Source of the DNA: Solobacterium moorei
GTDB lineage: Bacteria > Bacillota_I > Bacilli_A > Erysipelotrichales > Erysipelotrichaceae
Direction of reading: 5' to 3'
Assembly (NCBI RefSeq): GCF_036323475.1
Contig: NZ_AP028934.1
Location: 2,294,001 to 2,358,000 of the forward strand
Length of the DNA stretch: 64,000 nt
The notes under the pieces are model-generated. The model saw nothing but the letters and a program-made list of their open reading frames with translations. It made no database searches and had not been told where the DNA came from. This document shows positions 19,175-29,043 of this stretch, piece after piece (position 1 is the first letter of the stretch; every line of letters starts with the position of its first letter). A program made the position numbers and the translations under genes.

Positions 19175-19897
19175 TCACAATCCCCAACTGAGGCTATCAA
19201 AATAACCACAAAAAACCAATAAAAAGGATACCGAAAGAAACGGCCCAAACGCAATACAATTTTTCTGATGAAAAACCATCCACGAAATTGCAAGTATACA
19301 TGCAATGGATAACACAATCCAAATCTTTTGAAACGAAAGAAATAAACTCATACAAGATAGAAGCTTTAAATCTCCACCACCGATACATTCCTTATGAAAC
19401 AACTTCTCACAAAGAATAAATATGAAATACCCACAAACAAACATAACCAACATACGTATCCATGGTTGTATATTTATCTCATTTATCATACATGCATGTA
19501 TGATAAACAGAATTATCATACCGATATGTATCTCATTCGGTATCTCCATGATGAGATAGTCGATATAACATACACACCAAAGTAGAGAGAATAGAAGAAC
19601 CCTCATCATTATATCCCACTTGAAAGTATCAACGTTCCATACAACTAACATACACAAAAACCCTGTCAGTATTTCCGCAAGGATATATTCTTTTGAAAAT
19701 CTTCTACCACAATAACGACATCTTCCCCTTAAACAAATATAACTTAGTATTGGTATTAAATCATACCAATGTAGTATATGATGACATGCATCACAATGGC
19801 TACGTAAGGTCGATCTTTTCCGAAGATAACCATGACACATACACAACAAAAAGCTTCCTAAATGGAAGCCGAATACTCCAATCCATATCCGATACAT
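19175..19897 (-). CDS. Prepilin peptidase (A24 family)
   Basis: A 240-residue polytopic membrane aspartyl protease of the type IV prepilin peptidase family (ComC/PilD type). It cuts the leader of type IV-like pilins and may methylate the new N-terminus. The N-terminal domain has the paired CDAC and CRYC cysteines. The two catalytic aspartates are in CYIDYLIMEIPN and in GGGDLKLL (the GxGD motif). No pilin or assembly gene is close by, so its substrates (for example competence pseudopilins) must be encoded elsewhere. Confidence 0.9.
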   Translation of the reverse strand: MYRIWIGVFGFHLGSFLLCMCHGYLRKRSTLRSHCDACHHILHWYDLIPILSYICLRGRCRYCGRRFSKEYILAEILTGFLCMLVVWNVDTFKWDIMMRVLLFSLLWCVCYIDYLIMEIPNEIHIGMIILFIIHACMINEINIQPWIRMLVMFVCGYFIFILCEKLFHKECIGGGDLKLLSCMSLFLSFQKIWIVLSIACILAISWMVFHQKNCIAFGPFLSVSFLLVFCGYFDSLSWGL

Positions 19898-19939
19898 TTT
19901 ATCACCCCATAAAATATACAGATATTATTTCTACTTTCC

Positions 19940-20644
19940 TTATAATTTCTCCAGAATCTTGTCTTTGTTAAATAAGATGACCACAACAGAAATTACTTGA
20001 ATCGCTACAGCAAGTGCAGATACGATATAGTTTCCTTCTGCTAAGAAGTGACCTGAGATACAACTTAATAAAATCTGTATCCAACTAGAACACAATATCG
20101 CTAGAGAGAAATCTTTCAAACTGATTTTGGCATGTGCCGCAACATAAGGGATGATTCCATTTGGTATCCCTGGCAACATACATGACACAGCCACAACGAA
20201 GATTGGTTTTTCCTCATTAATCTTCTTCATTAACCAGTTTTCTTTTAGTGTTGTATTATTCATCGCAATACGGATAGATTTACCCACACCACGCAATATC
20301 GCAAACACCAATACATTACCAGCAGTAAATCCAAGCCAACACAGTAGGAAAGCTCTCCACCAACCAAATAGGAAAGCACCCGCAAACTGGATAATGACGC
20401 CTGGTAAAATAACACTGACTACCTGGAGTACACTAATCATAAATAGTGCAATGTAGGCACCATAATGACCCTGTCCTTGGATATATTCTGCTAGTTCTGA
20501 CTGATTTCCAGACTGTAATATCTGCCATACTTCTTGAACCATCGGTCCAAAAGCTCGATATACTAACCATCCAATGGTCGCAATAATCACCAAGATTAAT
20601 AGTATAATCGCAGACTTTCTTAGTCGCTTGATTTTTCTAACCAT
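19940..20644 (-). CDS. TVP38/TMEM64-family membrane protein
   Basis: A 234-residue protein with about five to six membrane segments and the family core GAFLFGWWRAFLLCWLGF...GNVLVFAILRGVGKSI (SNARE-associated/VTT domain). Related DedA-type proteins act as lipid or undecaprenyl-phosphate scramblases and flippases; the substrate here is unknown. An N-terminal basic stretch (MVRKIKRLRKS) precedes the first segment. It is probably a single-gene unit. Confidence 0.85.
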   Translation of the reverse strand: MVRKIKRLRKSAIILLILVIIATIGWLVYRAFGPMVQEVWQILQSGNQSELAEYIQGQGHYGAYIALFMISVLQVVSVILPGVIIQFAGAFLFGWWRAFLLCWLGFTAGNVLVFAILRGVGKSIRIAMNNTTLKENWLMKKINEEKPIFVVAVSCMLPGIPNGIIPYVAAHAKISLKDFSLAILCSSWIQILLSCISGHFLAEGNYIVSALAVAIQVISVVVILFNKDKILEKL

Positions 20645-20701
20645 GTTCCCCCTGTAATGAAATACAATTTAAAACAATAACACATTTTAAAAAACACGCA
20701 A

Positions 20702-21157
20702 CTATATTTTCTTTAAATAATCCGACTTAACACTATGTTCCTTCAAGAAGTTTCTTACTTCATCAAACTGGTCTTCTTCAAAGAATAATGCTGTTGTAAT
20801 CTTATTTCTCACAAAATAAATACTATTATCCGAACGCGAAAGCGTTACCTGTCCTGCCTTATGGAATTTAATCAATGACCCCATCATCACAATGCCCTCA
20901 TCTGATAATCCAGACTTCATGAAGTAGTACATCATTCCTAAAATAATTGGAATGACGAATTGCACAATACGAAATACACCCTCATAACGTACAAAGCCAA
21001 TAATCGCAATCACAATAAATAAGACAGGAATCATCCACTTCATCTTATTACCAACCTTTGTTTCTATCTTTACAGTATTTGATACCATCAACATTCTCGC
21101 AAACGCGACTAACATCACTGCATCGAATACATATAAAATCAAATTCTGAATATCCAT
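20702..21157 (-). CDS. Small membrane protein of unknown function
   Basis: A 151-residue protein with three membrane segments in its first 90 residues and a C-terminal soluble part ending in DYLKKI. The start at 21157 (MDIQNLILYVFD) follows GGAGGATCTT; the open frame extends further upstream through the terminator of the next gene, but without a ribosome-binding site. No family recognised; the C-terminal segment resembles a small PH-like or YcxB-like domain only weakly. Confidence 0.6.
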   Translation of the reverse strand: MDIQNLILYVFDAVMLVAFARMLMVSNTVKIETKVGNKMKWMIPVLFIVIAIIGFVRYEGVFRIVQFVIPIILGMMYYFMKSGLSDEGIVMMGSLIKFHKAGQVTLSRSDNSIYFVRNKITTALFFEEDQFDEVRNFLKEHSVKSDYLKKI

Positions 21158-21184
21158 AAGATCCTCCGTGTTCTTTATTCTATC

Positions 21185-21210
21185 ATAAAAGGTTCTGCAC
21201 TTGCAGAACC
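21185..21210 (-). terminator. Terminator of the liv/CBS-ACT operon
   Basis: Perfect stem GGTTCTGC/GCAGAACC with a four-base loop, followed on the minus strand by TTTTATG. Confidence 0.85.
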
Positions 21211-21219
21211 CTATTTCTT

Positions 21220-21897
21220 CTACTTCAACCAAACAACAGTTTTACCTTCTGCGGTTGTTTGAACAACATTGGTAATATTAAATCCAGCGTCTTGTAAGAT
21301 CTTTGTCATCTTATCTACTGCAACTTCACCTGTTGCCTTAACAACAACCTCAGAACCACGGTCTGTATGATATACAGCGATATTCTCTACGTTGGCATTT
21401 TCTTGTGCAAATAGCTTCGTTACCTGTGCAAATACACCTGGCTTATCATCAATCAACATGACAAATCGTGTGCCTTGACGTTTTAATCCCATTAAGTCAA
21501 CGAATGTTAAGAAGATATCCTTTTCTGTAATAATACCAACCACATGATTTTCTTCATCCACAACTGGTAATACATTGACAGCATTCTCTAGCATCACTTG
21601 CGCAGCTTCTTCTAAGAAGACCATTGGAGAAATCGTGTGCACATCACGAATCATGATGTCCTTTGCCTGTGTACGAGATAACAGGTAATTCAATTCATAA
21701 ATGGATAAGGACGTTGCGTTCTTTCCAGATGCGTCGTTGACCAAACCCTCTGTAATCAAACCAATCAGCTTATGATTCTCATCCACAACTGGTAAGCGGT
21801 GGAAGTGATTCTTACCCATGATTTCTAGCGCTTTGGATAACGGTGTATCCGCAGTAATTGTAATGGGATTTGCTGTCATATGATCTTTAACGTACAT
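21220..21897 (-). CDS. CBS-pair plus ACT domain protein (AcuB-like)
   Basis: A 225-residue cytoplasmic regulatory protein. Two CBS domains (about residues 3-60 and 78-130; MTANPITITADTPLSKALEIM and IRDVHTISPMVFLEEAAQVM) are followed by an ACT domain (GTRFVMLIDDKPGVFAQVTKLF). CBS pairs bind adenine nucleotides and ACT domains bind amino acids. Its place four bases after livF suggests it senses energy state or branched-chain amino acids in connection with the transporter; this is inference. It resembles AcuB of Bacillus in layout. Confidence 0.85.
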   Translation of the reverse strand: MYVKDHMTANPITITADTPLSKALEIMGKNHFHRLPVVDENHKLIGLITEGLVNDASGKNATSLSIYELNYLLSRTQAKDIMIRDVHTISPMVFLEEAAQVMLENAVNVLPVVDEENHVVGIITEKDIFLTFVDLMGLKRQGTRFVMLIDDKPGVFAQVTKLFAQENANVENIAVYHTDRGSEVVVKATGEVAVDKMTKILQDAGFNITNVVQTTAEGKTVVWLK

Positions 21898-21901
21898 TGC
21901 T

Positions 21902-22606
21902 TTATCCTCCTAGATAAACTTTCTGAACTTGCTCGCTAGCAGCCAACTCTTGGCCACTACCCTCTAATGTTATTTTACCTGTTTCTAGTACATATGCACG
22001 ATCAGCAATCGCTAATGCCATCTTTGCATTCTGTTCTACTAGTAATATTGTAGTGCCTTGTTTATTAATTTCCTCAATAATTCTGAAAATTTCTTTTACA
22101 AGTAATGGCGATAAACCCATGGATGGCTCATCCAATAATAGAATCTTTGGTCGAGCCATTAAAGCTCTACCCATCGCAAGCATCTGCTGTTCACCACCAG
22201 ATAAGGTGCCAGCTAATTGCTTCTTACGTTCTTTTAAACGTGGGAATAATGTATAAACACGCTCTAAGTCTTGTACAATTCCTTCTTTATCTTTTCTTGT
22301 AAAGGCGCCAAGATCAAGATTTTCTTCAACGGTCTGTGAAGCGAATACTCTTCTACGTTCAGGAATCTGTGCAAGTCCCATCGTCACAATTTTATGGGCT
22401 GGAATCTTTGTAATATCAACCCCATCTAATAAGATAGAACCTTCTGCCGGTTTTAATAAACCTGAAATTGTATGCATGGTTGTTGTCTTACCAGCACCAT
22501 TGGCACCAATCAGTGTAACAATTTCACCATCATTGACTTCAAAGGAGATACCTTTGATAGCTTCAATCATTCCGTAACGTACAACTAAATTTTCTACTTT
22601 CAGCAT
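21902..22606 (-). CDS. livF: Branched-chain amino acid ABC transporter ATPase LivF
   Basis: A 234-residue ATP-binding subunit. Walker A GANGAGKTTTM, signature LSGGEQQMLAMGRAL and Walker B LLLDEPSMGLSP are intact. LivF-specific features are its short length and position after LivG. It drives uptake of branched-chain amino acids or related substrates through LivHM. It is separated from livG by four bases. Confidence 0.93.
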   Translation of the reverse strand: MLKVENLVVRYGMIEAIKGISFEVNDGEIVTLIGANGAGKTTTMHTISGLLKPAEGSILLDGVDITKIPAHKIVTMGLAQIPERRRVFASQTVEENLDLGAFTRKDKEGIVQDLERVYTLFPRLKERKKQLAGTLSGGEQQMLAMGRALMARPKILLLDEPSMGLSPLLVKEIFRIIEEINKQGTTILLVEQNAKMALAIADRAYVLETGKITLEGSGQELAASEQVQKVYLGG

Positions 22607-22610
22607 ATCA

Positions 22611-23381
22611 TCACTCTCCTAAGTATGCCTTTACAACATCTGGGTTTATACGGATTTCCTCCGGTGTCCCCTCCGCCAGCAACATACCATAATTCAATAC
22701 AGAAATCTTTTCACAGATACCCATGACAAGCTTCATATCATGTTCAATTAGTAAGATAGCGATATTGAAGCGATCACGTACAAGACGAATCGTTTCCATG
22801 AGGTTCTTTGTTTCCTGTGGGTTCATACCTGCCGCAGGCTCATCCAACAATAACAATTTCGGATGTGCACCTAATGCACGAATGATTTCTAACTCACGCT
22901 GTTTACCATACGGTAGATTCTTCGCAAGTTTATCTGCATCCTTTTCTAGACGGAACACTTCTAATAAAGACATGGCTTCTTGATCCATATCTTTTTCCTG
23001 TTTCAAGGAATTTGGTAACTTAAACATTCCAGAGAATAATCCATAGCTTGCTTGTGTATCTAAAGCTACTAAGACATTCTCTTTCACCGTCATATCTTTA
23101 AACAAACGAATATTTTGGAATGTTCGCGCAATTCCCAAACGAGTAATCGCATATGGCTTCATACCATTAATCTTCTTACCCTCTAGTTTTACTGTACCAT
23201 CCGTTGGTGTATAAACACCTGTTAACATATTAAATACAGTTGTTTTACCAGCACCATTTGGGCCAATTAGACCGTAGAGCTGACCTTCTTCAATCTTCAT
23301 TGAGAAGTTATTTACAGCACGCAAACCACCAAAGTTAATACCGAGTTCATCAACTTCTAGAATATATTTCTTCTCACTCAT
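22611..23381 (-). CDS. livG: Branched-chain amino acid ABC transporter ATPase LivG
   Basis: A 256-residue ATP-binding subunit with Walker A GPNGAGKTTVFNMLTG, signature LPYGKQRELEIIRAL and Walker B LLLDEPAAGMNPQE. The LivG hallmark RTFQNIRLFKDMTV.ENV is present. It pairs with LivF. Its start overlaps the livM stop by four bases. Confidence 0.93.
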   Translation of the reverse strand: MSEKKYILEVDELGINFGGLRAVNNFSMKIEEGQLYGLIGPNGAGKTTVFNMLTGVYTPTDGTVKLEGKKINGMKPYAITRLGIARTFQNIRLFKDMTVKENVLVALDTQASYGLFSGMFKLPNSLKQEKDMDQEAMSLLEVFRLEKDADKLAKNLPYGKQRELEIIRALGAHPKLLLLDEPAAGMNPQETKNLMETIRLVRDRFNIAILLIEHDMKLVMGICEKISVLNYGMLLAEGTPEEIRINPDVVKAYLGE

Positions 23382-24331
23382 GAATGAACCTCCTTATTCC
23401 TATTAAAACGATGGAAAAACGTCTGCATTTGTGGTGCATGTTTCACTAACATCATCAAAATTAGCACAACAGAATATACCAGCATACGATAATCACTAAC
23501 ACTACGTAATACTTCTGGCAATAATGTTAGAACACTCGCGGATACGATAGAGCCAAAGATATTACCCATACCACCTAATACAACCATTACCAAAATCTCA
23601 ATCGATTTATCTAATGTAAATACGCTAGGCTGTAAGAACCCCATGTAATGCGCGTATAAAGCACCACCTACACCCGCAAAGAATGCAGAGTATAGGAATG
23701 TGATAATTTTATATTTCTGCGTGTTGATACCAGAGGATTCAGCCGCAATCTCATCCTCACGAATCGCAATAATCGAACGACCATGTCGAGAATGAATTAG
23801 CGATAACGACAAGAACACCGTAATCGCAGCTAAAGCGAATGCCCATGTAAATGTAGTATTCTTTGCGATTGCCGAATAACCACCAGCACCACCCAATACT
23901 TTCAAGTTGATGAGTACATTACGTACAATTTCACCAAAGGCTAATGTAATAATTGCGAGATAGTCTCCACGTAAACGTAGGGTAGGTAAACAAACAAGAA
24001 GACCTAGAATCATCGCAACAATACCACCGATGATAATCGCAACCGGAAATTCAATGATAGGTAATAGACGCATCGACTTTGTAAATACTGCAGAAGCGTA
24101 GGCTCCAGCAGCCATAAAGCCCGCGTGTCCTAACGCAAGTTCACCAAGGAAACCCGCCGTCATATTTAAAGAGACAGTCAAGATTACATTGATACAGATG
24201 GTAATCAAGATACCTTGCCAATAACTCTTTAATACACCTATACGCATTAATATAACCAACAAAATATATCCTAGTGCAGTAATACCAAATTCGAGTAGGA
24301 GTCTGTTTTTTAAATTGAGTTTCTTCATCAC
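23378..24331 (-). CDS. livM: Branched-chain amino acid ABC transporter permease LivM
   Basis: A 317-residue permease with about ten membrane segments. The family regions are SLNMTAGFLGELALGHAGFMAAGAY and LRLRGDYLAIITLAFGEI, and the cytoplasmic EAA-like loop is near GRSIIAIREDEIAAESSGIN. It forms the channel with LivH. It directly follows livH without a gap. Confidence 0.93.
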   Translation of the reverse strand: MMKKLNLKNRLLLEFGITALGYILLVILMRIGVLKSYWQGILITICINVILTVSLNMTAGFLGELALGHAGFMAAGAYASAVFTKSMRLLPIIEFPVAIIIGGIVAMILGLLVCLPTLRLRGDYLAIITLAFGEIVRNVLINLKVLGGAGGYSAIAKNTTFTWAFALAAITVFLSLSLIHSRHGRSIIAIREDEIAAESSGINTQKYKIITFLYSAFFAGVGGALYAHYMGFLQPSVFTLDKSIEILVMVVLGGMGNIFGSIVSASVLTLLPEVLRSVSDYRMLVYSVVLILMMLVKHAPQMQTFFHRFNRNKEVHS

Positions 24332-25207
24332 TTACACCTTCTCCTTTACATTTTTGCCTAGAATACCAGCCGGTTTAAATACCAACATTAAAATCAAAAT
24401 CGCAAATACAATCGTATCTGTTAACTGAGAGGAAATATATGCCTTAGTCATGGCTTCGATCATACCAAGGATAAACGCACCAATTACCGCACCTGGAATT
24501 GAACCAATTCCACCAAGTACCGCCGCAATAAACGCCTTAATACCAGGTAAAGAACCGAGTGTTGGGTTAATCATCGGATAACAATTCGCATAAAGAATAC
24601 CCGCTATCGCCGCAAGTGCACAACCAATCGCAAACGTTAAGCTGATTGTGGTATCGACGTTAATACCCATTAGCTTCGCAGCACCCTCATCTTCCGATAC
24701 AGCACGCATAGCCTTACCCATCGTTGTCTTATTCACGAATAGCGTTAATAAGATCATCAGAAGTACAGACACACTAAATGTAATATAGTAGTTTGCCTGA
24801 ATTGTAATACCACCTAGATTTAATGCTGGTAAAGCAATAAACGCATGATATGGTTGTGGATTTGCGCCAAAGATCAATTGGAACAAATTCTGTAGGAGGT
24901 AACTAATACCAATTGCAGTAATCAATAATGAAATACGACTTGCATTACGTAAAGGCTTATACGCAACCTTCTCCATCACCACACCTAAAACAGCACATAC
25001 GACGATAGAGATAATGACCGCAAGCCACCATGGTAACCCAAACTTCATACTGATAAAACTAATATACGCACCAACCATGATAACATCACCATGCGCAAAG
25101 TTAATTAACTTTGCAATACCGTATACCATTGTATAGCCAAGTGCAATCAGTGCATAAATTGAACCGATGTTTAATCCATTGATAAATTGCATAAAAAACT
25201 GATTCAT
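24332..25207 (-). CDS. livH: Branched-chain amino acid ABC transporter permease LivH
   Basis: A 291-residue permease with about eight membrane segments. Family motifs are GSIYALIALGYTMVYGIAKLINFAHGD and the loop GKAMRAVSEDEGAAKLMGIN. It is the second gene of the operon, after the binding protein, separated from it by 60 bases that contain a hairpin. Confidence 0.93.
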   Translation of the reverse strand: MNQFFMQFINGLNIGSIYALIALGYTMVYGIAKLINFAHGDVIMVGAYISFISMKFGLPWWLAVIISIVVCAVLGVVMEKVAYKPLRNASRISLLITAIGISYLLQNLFQLIFGANPQPYHAFIALPALNLGGITIQANYYITFSVSVLLMILLTLFVNKTTMGKAMRAVSEDEGAAKLMGINVDTTISLTFAIGCALAAIAGILYANCYPMINPTLGSLPGIKAFIAAVLGGIGSIPGAVIGAFILGMIEAMTKAYISSQLTDTIVFAILILMLVFKPAGILGKNVKEKV

Positions 25208-25236
25208 GCATGTTCCTCCTTACCACAAATAACGAA

Positions 25237-25258
25237 ATAGGGAGTATCGCCTCCCTAT
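25237..25258 (-). terminator. Hairpin between the binding-protein gene and livH
   Basis: Perfect eight-base stem ATAGGGAG/CTCCCTAT with a six-base loop but no T-run. It fits a processing or partial-termination site that would let the binding protein be made in excess of the permease, as often seen in such operons (inference). Confidence 0.5.
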
Positions 25259-25267
25259 CTCAAATCA

Positions 25268-26443
25268 CTACTTCTTATAAGTTGTATATTGACCGTTCTT
25301 GATTTGAACAAATACCGGTTCCTTGATCGGATCCCCATTACTATCAAAGGAGATACTTCCTAAGATTCCCTTGTAATCTGTAGATGCAATGCCCTTTACA
25401 ATATCACTCGCCTTAAGAGAGCCAACCTTTTCAATTGTCTGTAATAGTAACATTGTTGAGTCATATGCGTTGATACCAAATGAGTTAATATCTGTGCCAA
25501 ACTTTCCCTTATACTTCTTCATGATATCCTGAACGCTTTCCATATCTGGTGAGTATTGGTTGATAAAGATAACACCTTCAATTGCGGAAGCGTCGTTACC
25601 GGCTACACTAACAGCACCATCCCAACCATCAGCACCAACAATCTGTGCCTTGATGCCAAGATTTCTTGCTTGCTTTGCAATCTGTACATCCTTTTCATAA
25701 TAGTTTGGAACAAATAATACATCGATATCTTCAGCCGCAATTTTTGTTAACTGAGAACTGAAGTCTTGGTCAGAAGTAGAAAATGCTTCAGATAGAACAA
25801 CCTTTCCACCCTTACTTTCAAACTCAGCCTTGAAAGCTTCCGCTACACCGGTTGAGTAATCATCATCACTGTTATAAATCATAGCAGCCTTCTTTAAACC
25901 TAATGTTTCATATGTAAAGTCAGCTACCTGCTTTGCCTGCTGTGGGTCTGTATAACATGCACGGAACACATTAGGTCCACCTTCATCCGTAATATTCGCA
26001 GCAGTGCCACTAGGTGTAATGATAGGAACACCAGTATCCTTACTCTGTACTGCAATCGCATAAGATTCACCTGAAACAGTACCACCGATAATACCTGCAA
26101 CCTTTGTATCAGAAACAAACTTGTTGTAGATATTTAACGCCTGTGTCTGATCACCTTGAGAATCCTGTACATCTACCTTAATTTTTGTACCATTAGCAGC
26201 GTTGTAATCCTCAACCGCAAGTTTAACTGCATTTGTTACAGCTAAACCGTATACTGCATAGTCACCCGTTGTTGGTCCTAATGTACCAATCGTATATGAC
26301 TTCAAATCTCCAGACGCAACATAATCAGAAGTTGTTTCTGTTGATGTAGATTTACCAGATCCTTCGGATGCTTCACAAGCTGCTAGTGATAGAGCCATGA
26401 GTGCCACAAGGCCACCTTTTACTACTTTCCTGAAACTCATCAT
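25268..26443 (-). CDS. Branched-chain amino acid-binding lipoprotein
   Basis: A 391-residue periplasmic-binding-type protein (LivJ/LivK family) anchored as a lipoprotein. The signal peptide ends in the lipobox LSLAAC (Cys near residue 23), followed by a Ser/Thr-rich linker. The mature part begins IGTLGPTTGDYAVYGLAV and has the family segments GIIGGTVSGES and YNSDDDYSTGVAEAF. The start was placed at the ATG near GAGGGTGG. It captures the substrate for LivHMGF. A sigma-A promoter lies upstream. Confidence 0.92.
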   Translation of the reverse strand: MMSFRKVVKGGLVALMALSLAACEASEGSGKSTSTETTSDYVASGDLKSYTIGTLGPTTGDYAVYGLAVTNAVKLAVEDYNAANGTKIKVDVQDSQGDQTQALNIYNKFVSDTKVAGIIGGTVSGESYAIAVQSKDTGVPIITPSGTAANITDEGGPNVFRACYTDPQQAKQVADFTYETLGLKKAAMIYNSDDDYSTGVAEAFKAEFESKGGKVVLSEAFSTSDQDFSSQLTKIAAEDIDVLFVPNYYEKDVQIAKQARNLGIKAQIVGADGWDGAVSVAGNDASAIEGVIFINQYSPDMESVQDIMKKYKGKFGTDINSFGINAYDSTMLLLQTIEKVGSLKASDIVKGIASTDYKGILGSISFDSNGDPIKEPVFVQIKNGQYTTYKK

Positions 26444-26483
26444 TTCCACCCTCGTTTTCTAATCTCTTATTTAAGATGTTCTT

Positions 26484-26512
26484 ATTATATTGATGTAAAA
26501 ATCTAAAATCAA
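26484..26512 (-). promoter_or_regulatory. Sigma-A promoter of the liv operon
   Basis: On the minus strand the -35 TTGATT (26512-26507) and the -10 TATAAT (26489-26484) are separated by 17 bases. It lies about 40 bases upstream of the binding-protein start. Confidence 0.75.
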
Positions 26513-26673
26513 CTATATTCAGAATATTTTTACACATTTCTTTCACATTTGATGTAAATTTCTTTCAAAAATATAGATTATTTTTTCAATGTATAAAATT
26601 TATTCAAATTCACAAACCAATCATTTGTTTACATCTAACACAATACATACAATACACGTAGGAGGATAACGCA

Positions 26674-27528
26674 ATGCACGACACATGGAATCCTTGGCAT
26701 GGGTGTAAGAAGATTAGTGAAGGATGCACAAACTGCTATATGTATTTTCTCGATCAAATGCGCGCTCAAGATGGCTCACTCGTCCGCTTAACAAACAGTA
26801 TGAAAAAACCCTTAGCGAAAAATCGTAAGGGTGAATATAAAATCAAGAGCGGTGAACTCATACGTGTATGTATGACCTCAGATTTCTTCCTAGAAGAAGC
26901 AGACGCTTGGCGCACACAAGCTTGGGACATCATGTGTATCCGTAGTGATGTAAAATTCTTCCTATTAACCAAACGACCAGAACGTATACTCTCCTGTTTA
27001 CCGTCTGATTGGGGAGATGGATGGGAAAACATCATGATCAATGTCACAGCCGAAAACCAAAAGCGTGCTGATGAACGTATCCCTATCTTATTAGATTTGC
27101 CCTTTAAACATAAAGGGATTATGTGTGCCCCACTCTTATCAGAGCTACACATTGAGCAATACTTATCCGACAAAATCGAACAAATCATCGTCGGTGGAGA
27201 AAACTATAACGGCAGTAGACCTTGCCATTACGAGTGGGTTAAAAGCCTCTATCACCAAGCCACCAAACACGATATTACATTTGCCTTCATCGAAACGGGA
27301 ACACACTTTATAAAAGATGGTAAAACGTATCATATCCCATCCAAAACCATTCAATCTAAACAGGCCTTTCGATCTGGTTTACAACACCAAGGAAGAAAAC
27401 CCAGCTACATACTCGTCGACCAATTTAATAACCACATACCAGAGGAACAGAGATACCAACGTCAATTTGATATCGACTGTACAGAATGTGGTTCTAAACT
27501 CATATGTAATGGGATTGAACTAGGATAA
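26674..27528 (+). CDS. DUF5131 (phage Gp37/Gp68-like) protein
   Basis: A 284-residue protein beginning MHDTWNPWHGCKKISEGCTNCYM. This is the hallmark of DUF5131, often found in phages and mobile elements, with three clustered cysteines (C-x6-C-x2-C) that suggest an iron-sulfur cluster or metal site. Other family segments are MTSDFFLEEAD, FLLTKRPERI and IIVGGENYNGSRPC. A C-terminal CTECGS adds a second cysteine pair. A radical-SAM-like role has been suggested for the family; function is unproven. AGGAGG precedes the start. It stands alone and overlaps the convergent ABC permease gene by nine bases. Confidence 0.85.
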   Translation: MHDTWNPWHGCKKISEGCTNCYMYFLDQMRAQDGSLVRLTNSMKKPLAKNRKGEYKIKSGELIRVCMTSDFFLEEADAWRTQAWDIMCIRSDVKFFLLTKRPERILSCLPSDWGDGWENIMINVTAENQKRADERIPILLDLPFKHKGIMCAPLLSELHIEQYLSDKIEQIIVGGENYNGSRPCHYEWVKSLYHQATKHDITFAFIETGTHFIKDGKTYHIPSKTIQSKQAFRSGLQHQGRKPSYILVDQFNNHIPEEQRYQRQFDIDCTECGSKLICNGIELG

Positions 27529-29043
27529 TGTACGAATTCTACTCAAAAGTAGAAATAGAATCATACTTAACATTAATAGAATACTCGCTACCAGATACAT
27601 TGCGAAATAAAGATTCATTAATAAGCTAACCGAAAGTAGTATAGGCAATCCAACCATAAACAAACTAGTCAGCATCGTTAAACCAACTTGCAAATTTTGC
27701 TTAATTGGAACAACTTCATTGTCCCAACTATAATTTGCAAATCGATAGTCTAGCGCAAATCCCAAAATTGCAGTAAAGATAGAATATGCTAATGGAATAA
27801 GTAACACCGCAATCATCTGTTCAACTGATAGCGAAAATCGCAAGAATACAGCAATGATTGCGCAAACATATCCTATTAAATGTAAAGACAATGTCACCGA
27901 TATCTTACTGAATATAATATCTAACATCTTGACAGGAGCAGTCTGAATAATCCATAGATTCTTCCCTTCTAATGATAAGGAAGAAGCCGATGGGAATGTG
28001 AACGCCAGCATCCCTGCAATCACAAGCGGAATATAATCCACCACATTTACAGGAATTTGCGACACTTTCAACATGGAAAACAGTACTGTTGGTGGCACAA
28101 ACACCAACAAAACACTCCCTATCACCAACATAATGACACCAAACCCCTGATTGATTACTGCTAAATATGAACTAAAGAAACGTTTCATTTCTTTTTGATA
28201 TAACGCATGCAATGCTGAACGCTGATTGAAAATTGCATTATGATATATAACTCTACGTTTTGTGGAAAGCTTATGAAGGACTTCATATTTCCATGTAAGC
28301 ATATAGAAGGTTAAAACAGAAGCAATGATTGATATGCATGCATATAATAGGTTAGACTTCAAAAAGATTAAGGATAGTGGGTATATCTGTATCATTTGTA
28401 ATCCTATCGTAGTAGATAAACCGCCTACACTTTGAAGCAGAAAGCTTCCTACCATCAAACCAATAAACAATAAAACAGATAATAGTACTTTTAATACTAT
28501 TGTATGTTTAGCAAAAGATGCTACATAAAGAATGCCCACACCAAAGATGATTGCAATTCCTATCGGCATCACCGGAACAAACACAAGGGAAACAATACCG
28601 AATACAAACTGTATGTATGCATGTGTACTAAGTACATGCACCACCATACCCGGTAACATCATTACACAGGCGAAACAAAGCGAAAAGATATACACAATCA
28701 ATAGTTTACTTGCAATAATATCTCTTTTAGAAACAGGTAATGACTGCAACATTTCATAATCATTGCCTTCAAACAATAATGCATTCAACGTAAACAATAA
28801 TAATGTTATTAAAACAATACTCGTTAGCGACAATAAACTTGCATACACATATTCCACAAGTTCTGCATGCATCAAGTTTATTGTTGTCGTGACAGAGAAT
28901 GACCCAATATTTATTGCCATATAAACAATCATGACAATGAATAATACGGCTATATAACGCTTTTGTTTATTGTTTCCACAAAGATCATTTATAGGCAGTG
29001 TATTTAAGAGTTTTGCTTTTGATAGATGAATGATTTGATTCAT
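27520..29043 (-). CDS. ABC-2-like exporter membrane subunit
   Basis: A 507-residue protein with about twelve to fourteen membrane segments, forming the membrane part of the exporter encoded with the next gene. The start at 29043 (MNQIIHLSKAKLLNTL) follows GGAGGTGG and overlaps the ATPase stop (TAATG), so translation is coupled. No clear substrate clue; related MerR-controlled exporters often confer peptide or drug resistance. Confidence 0.8.
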   Translation of the reverse strand: MNQIIHLSKAKLLNTLPINDLCGNNKQKRYIAVLFIVMIVYMAINIGSFSVTTTINLMHAELVEYVYASLLSLTSIVLITLLLFTLNALLFEGNDYEMLQSLPVSKRDIIASKLLIVYIFSLCFACVMMLPGMVVHVLSTHAYIQFVFGIVSLVFVPVMPIGIAIIFGVGILYVASFAKHTIVLKVLLSVLLFIGLMVGSFLLQSVGGLSTTIGLQMIQIYPLSLIFLKSNLLYACISIIASVLTFYMLTWKYEVLHKLSTKRRVIYHNAIFNQRSALHALYQKEMKRFFSSYLAVINQGFGVIMLVIGSVLLVFVPPTVLFSMLKVSQIPVNVVDYIPLVIAGMLAFTFPSASSLSLEGKNLWIIQTAPVKMLDIIFSKISVTLSLHLIGYVCAIIAVFLRFSLSVEQMIAVLLIPLAYSIFTAILGFALDYRFANYSWDNEVVPIKQNLQVGLTMLTSLFMVGLPILLSVSLLMNLYFAMYLVASILLMLSMILFLLLSRIRTLS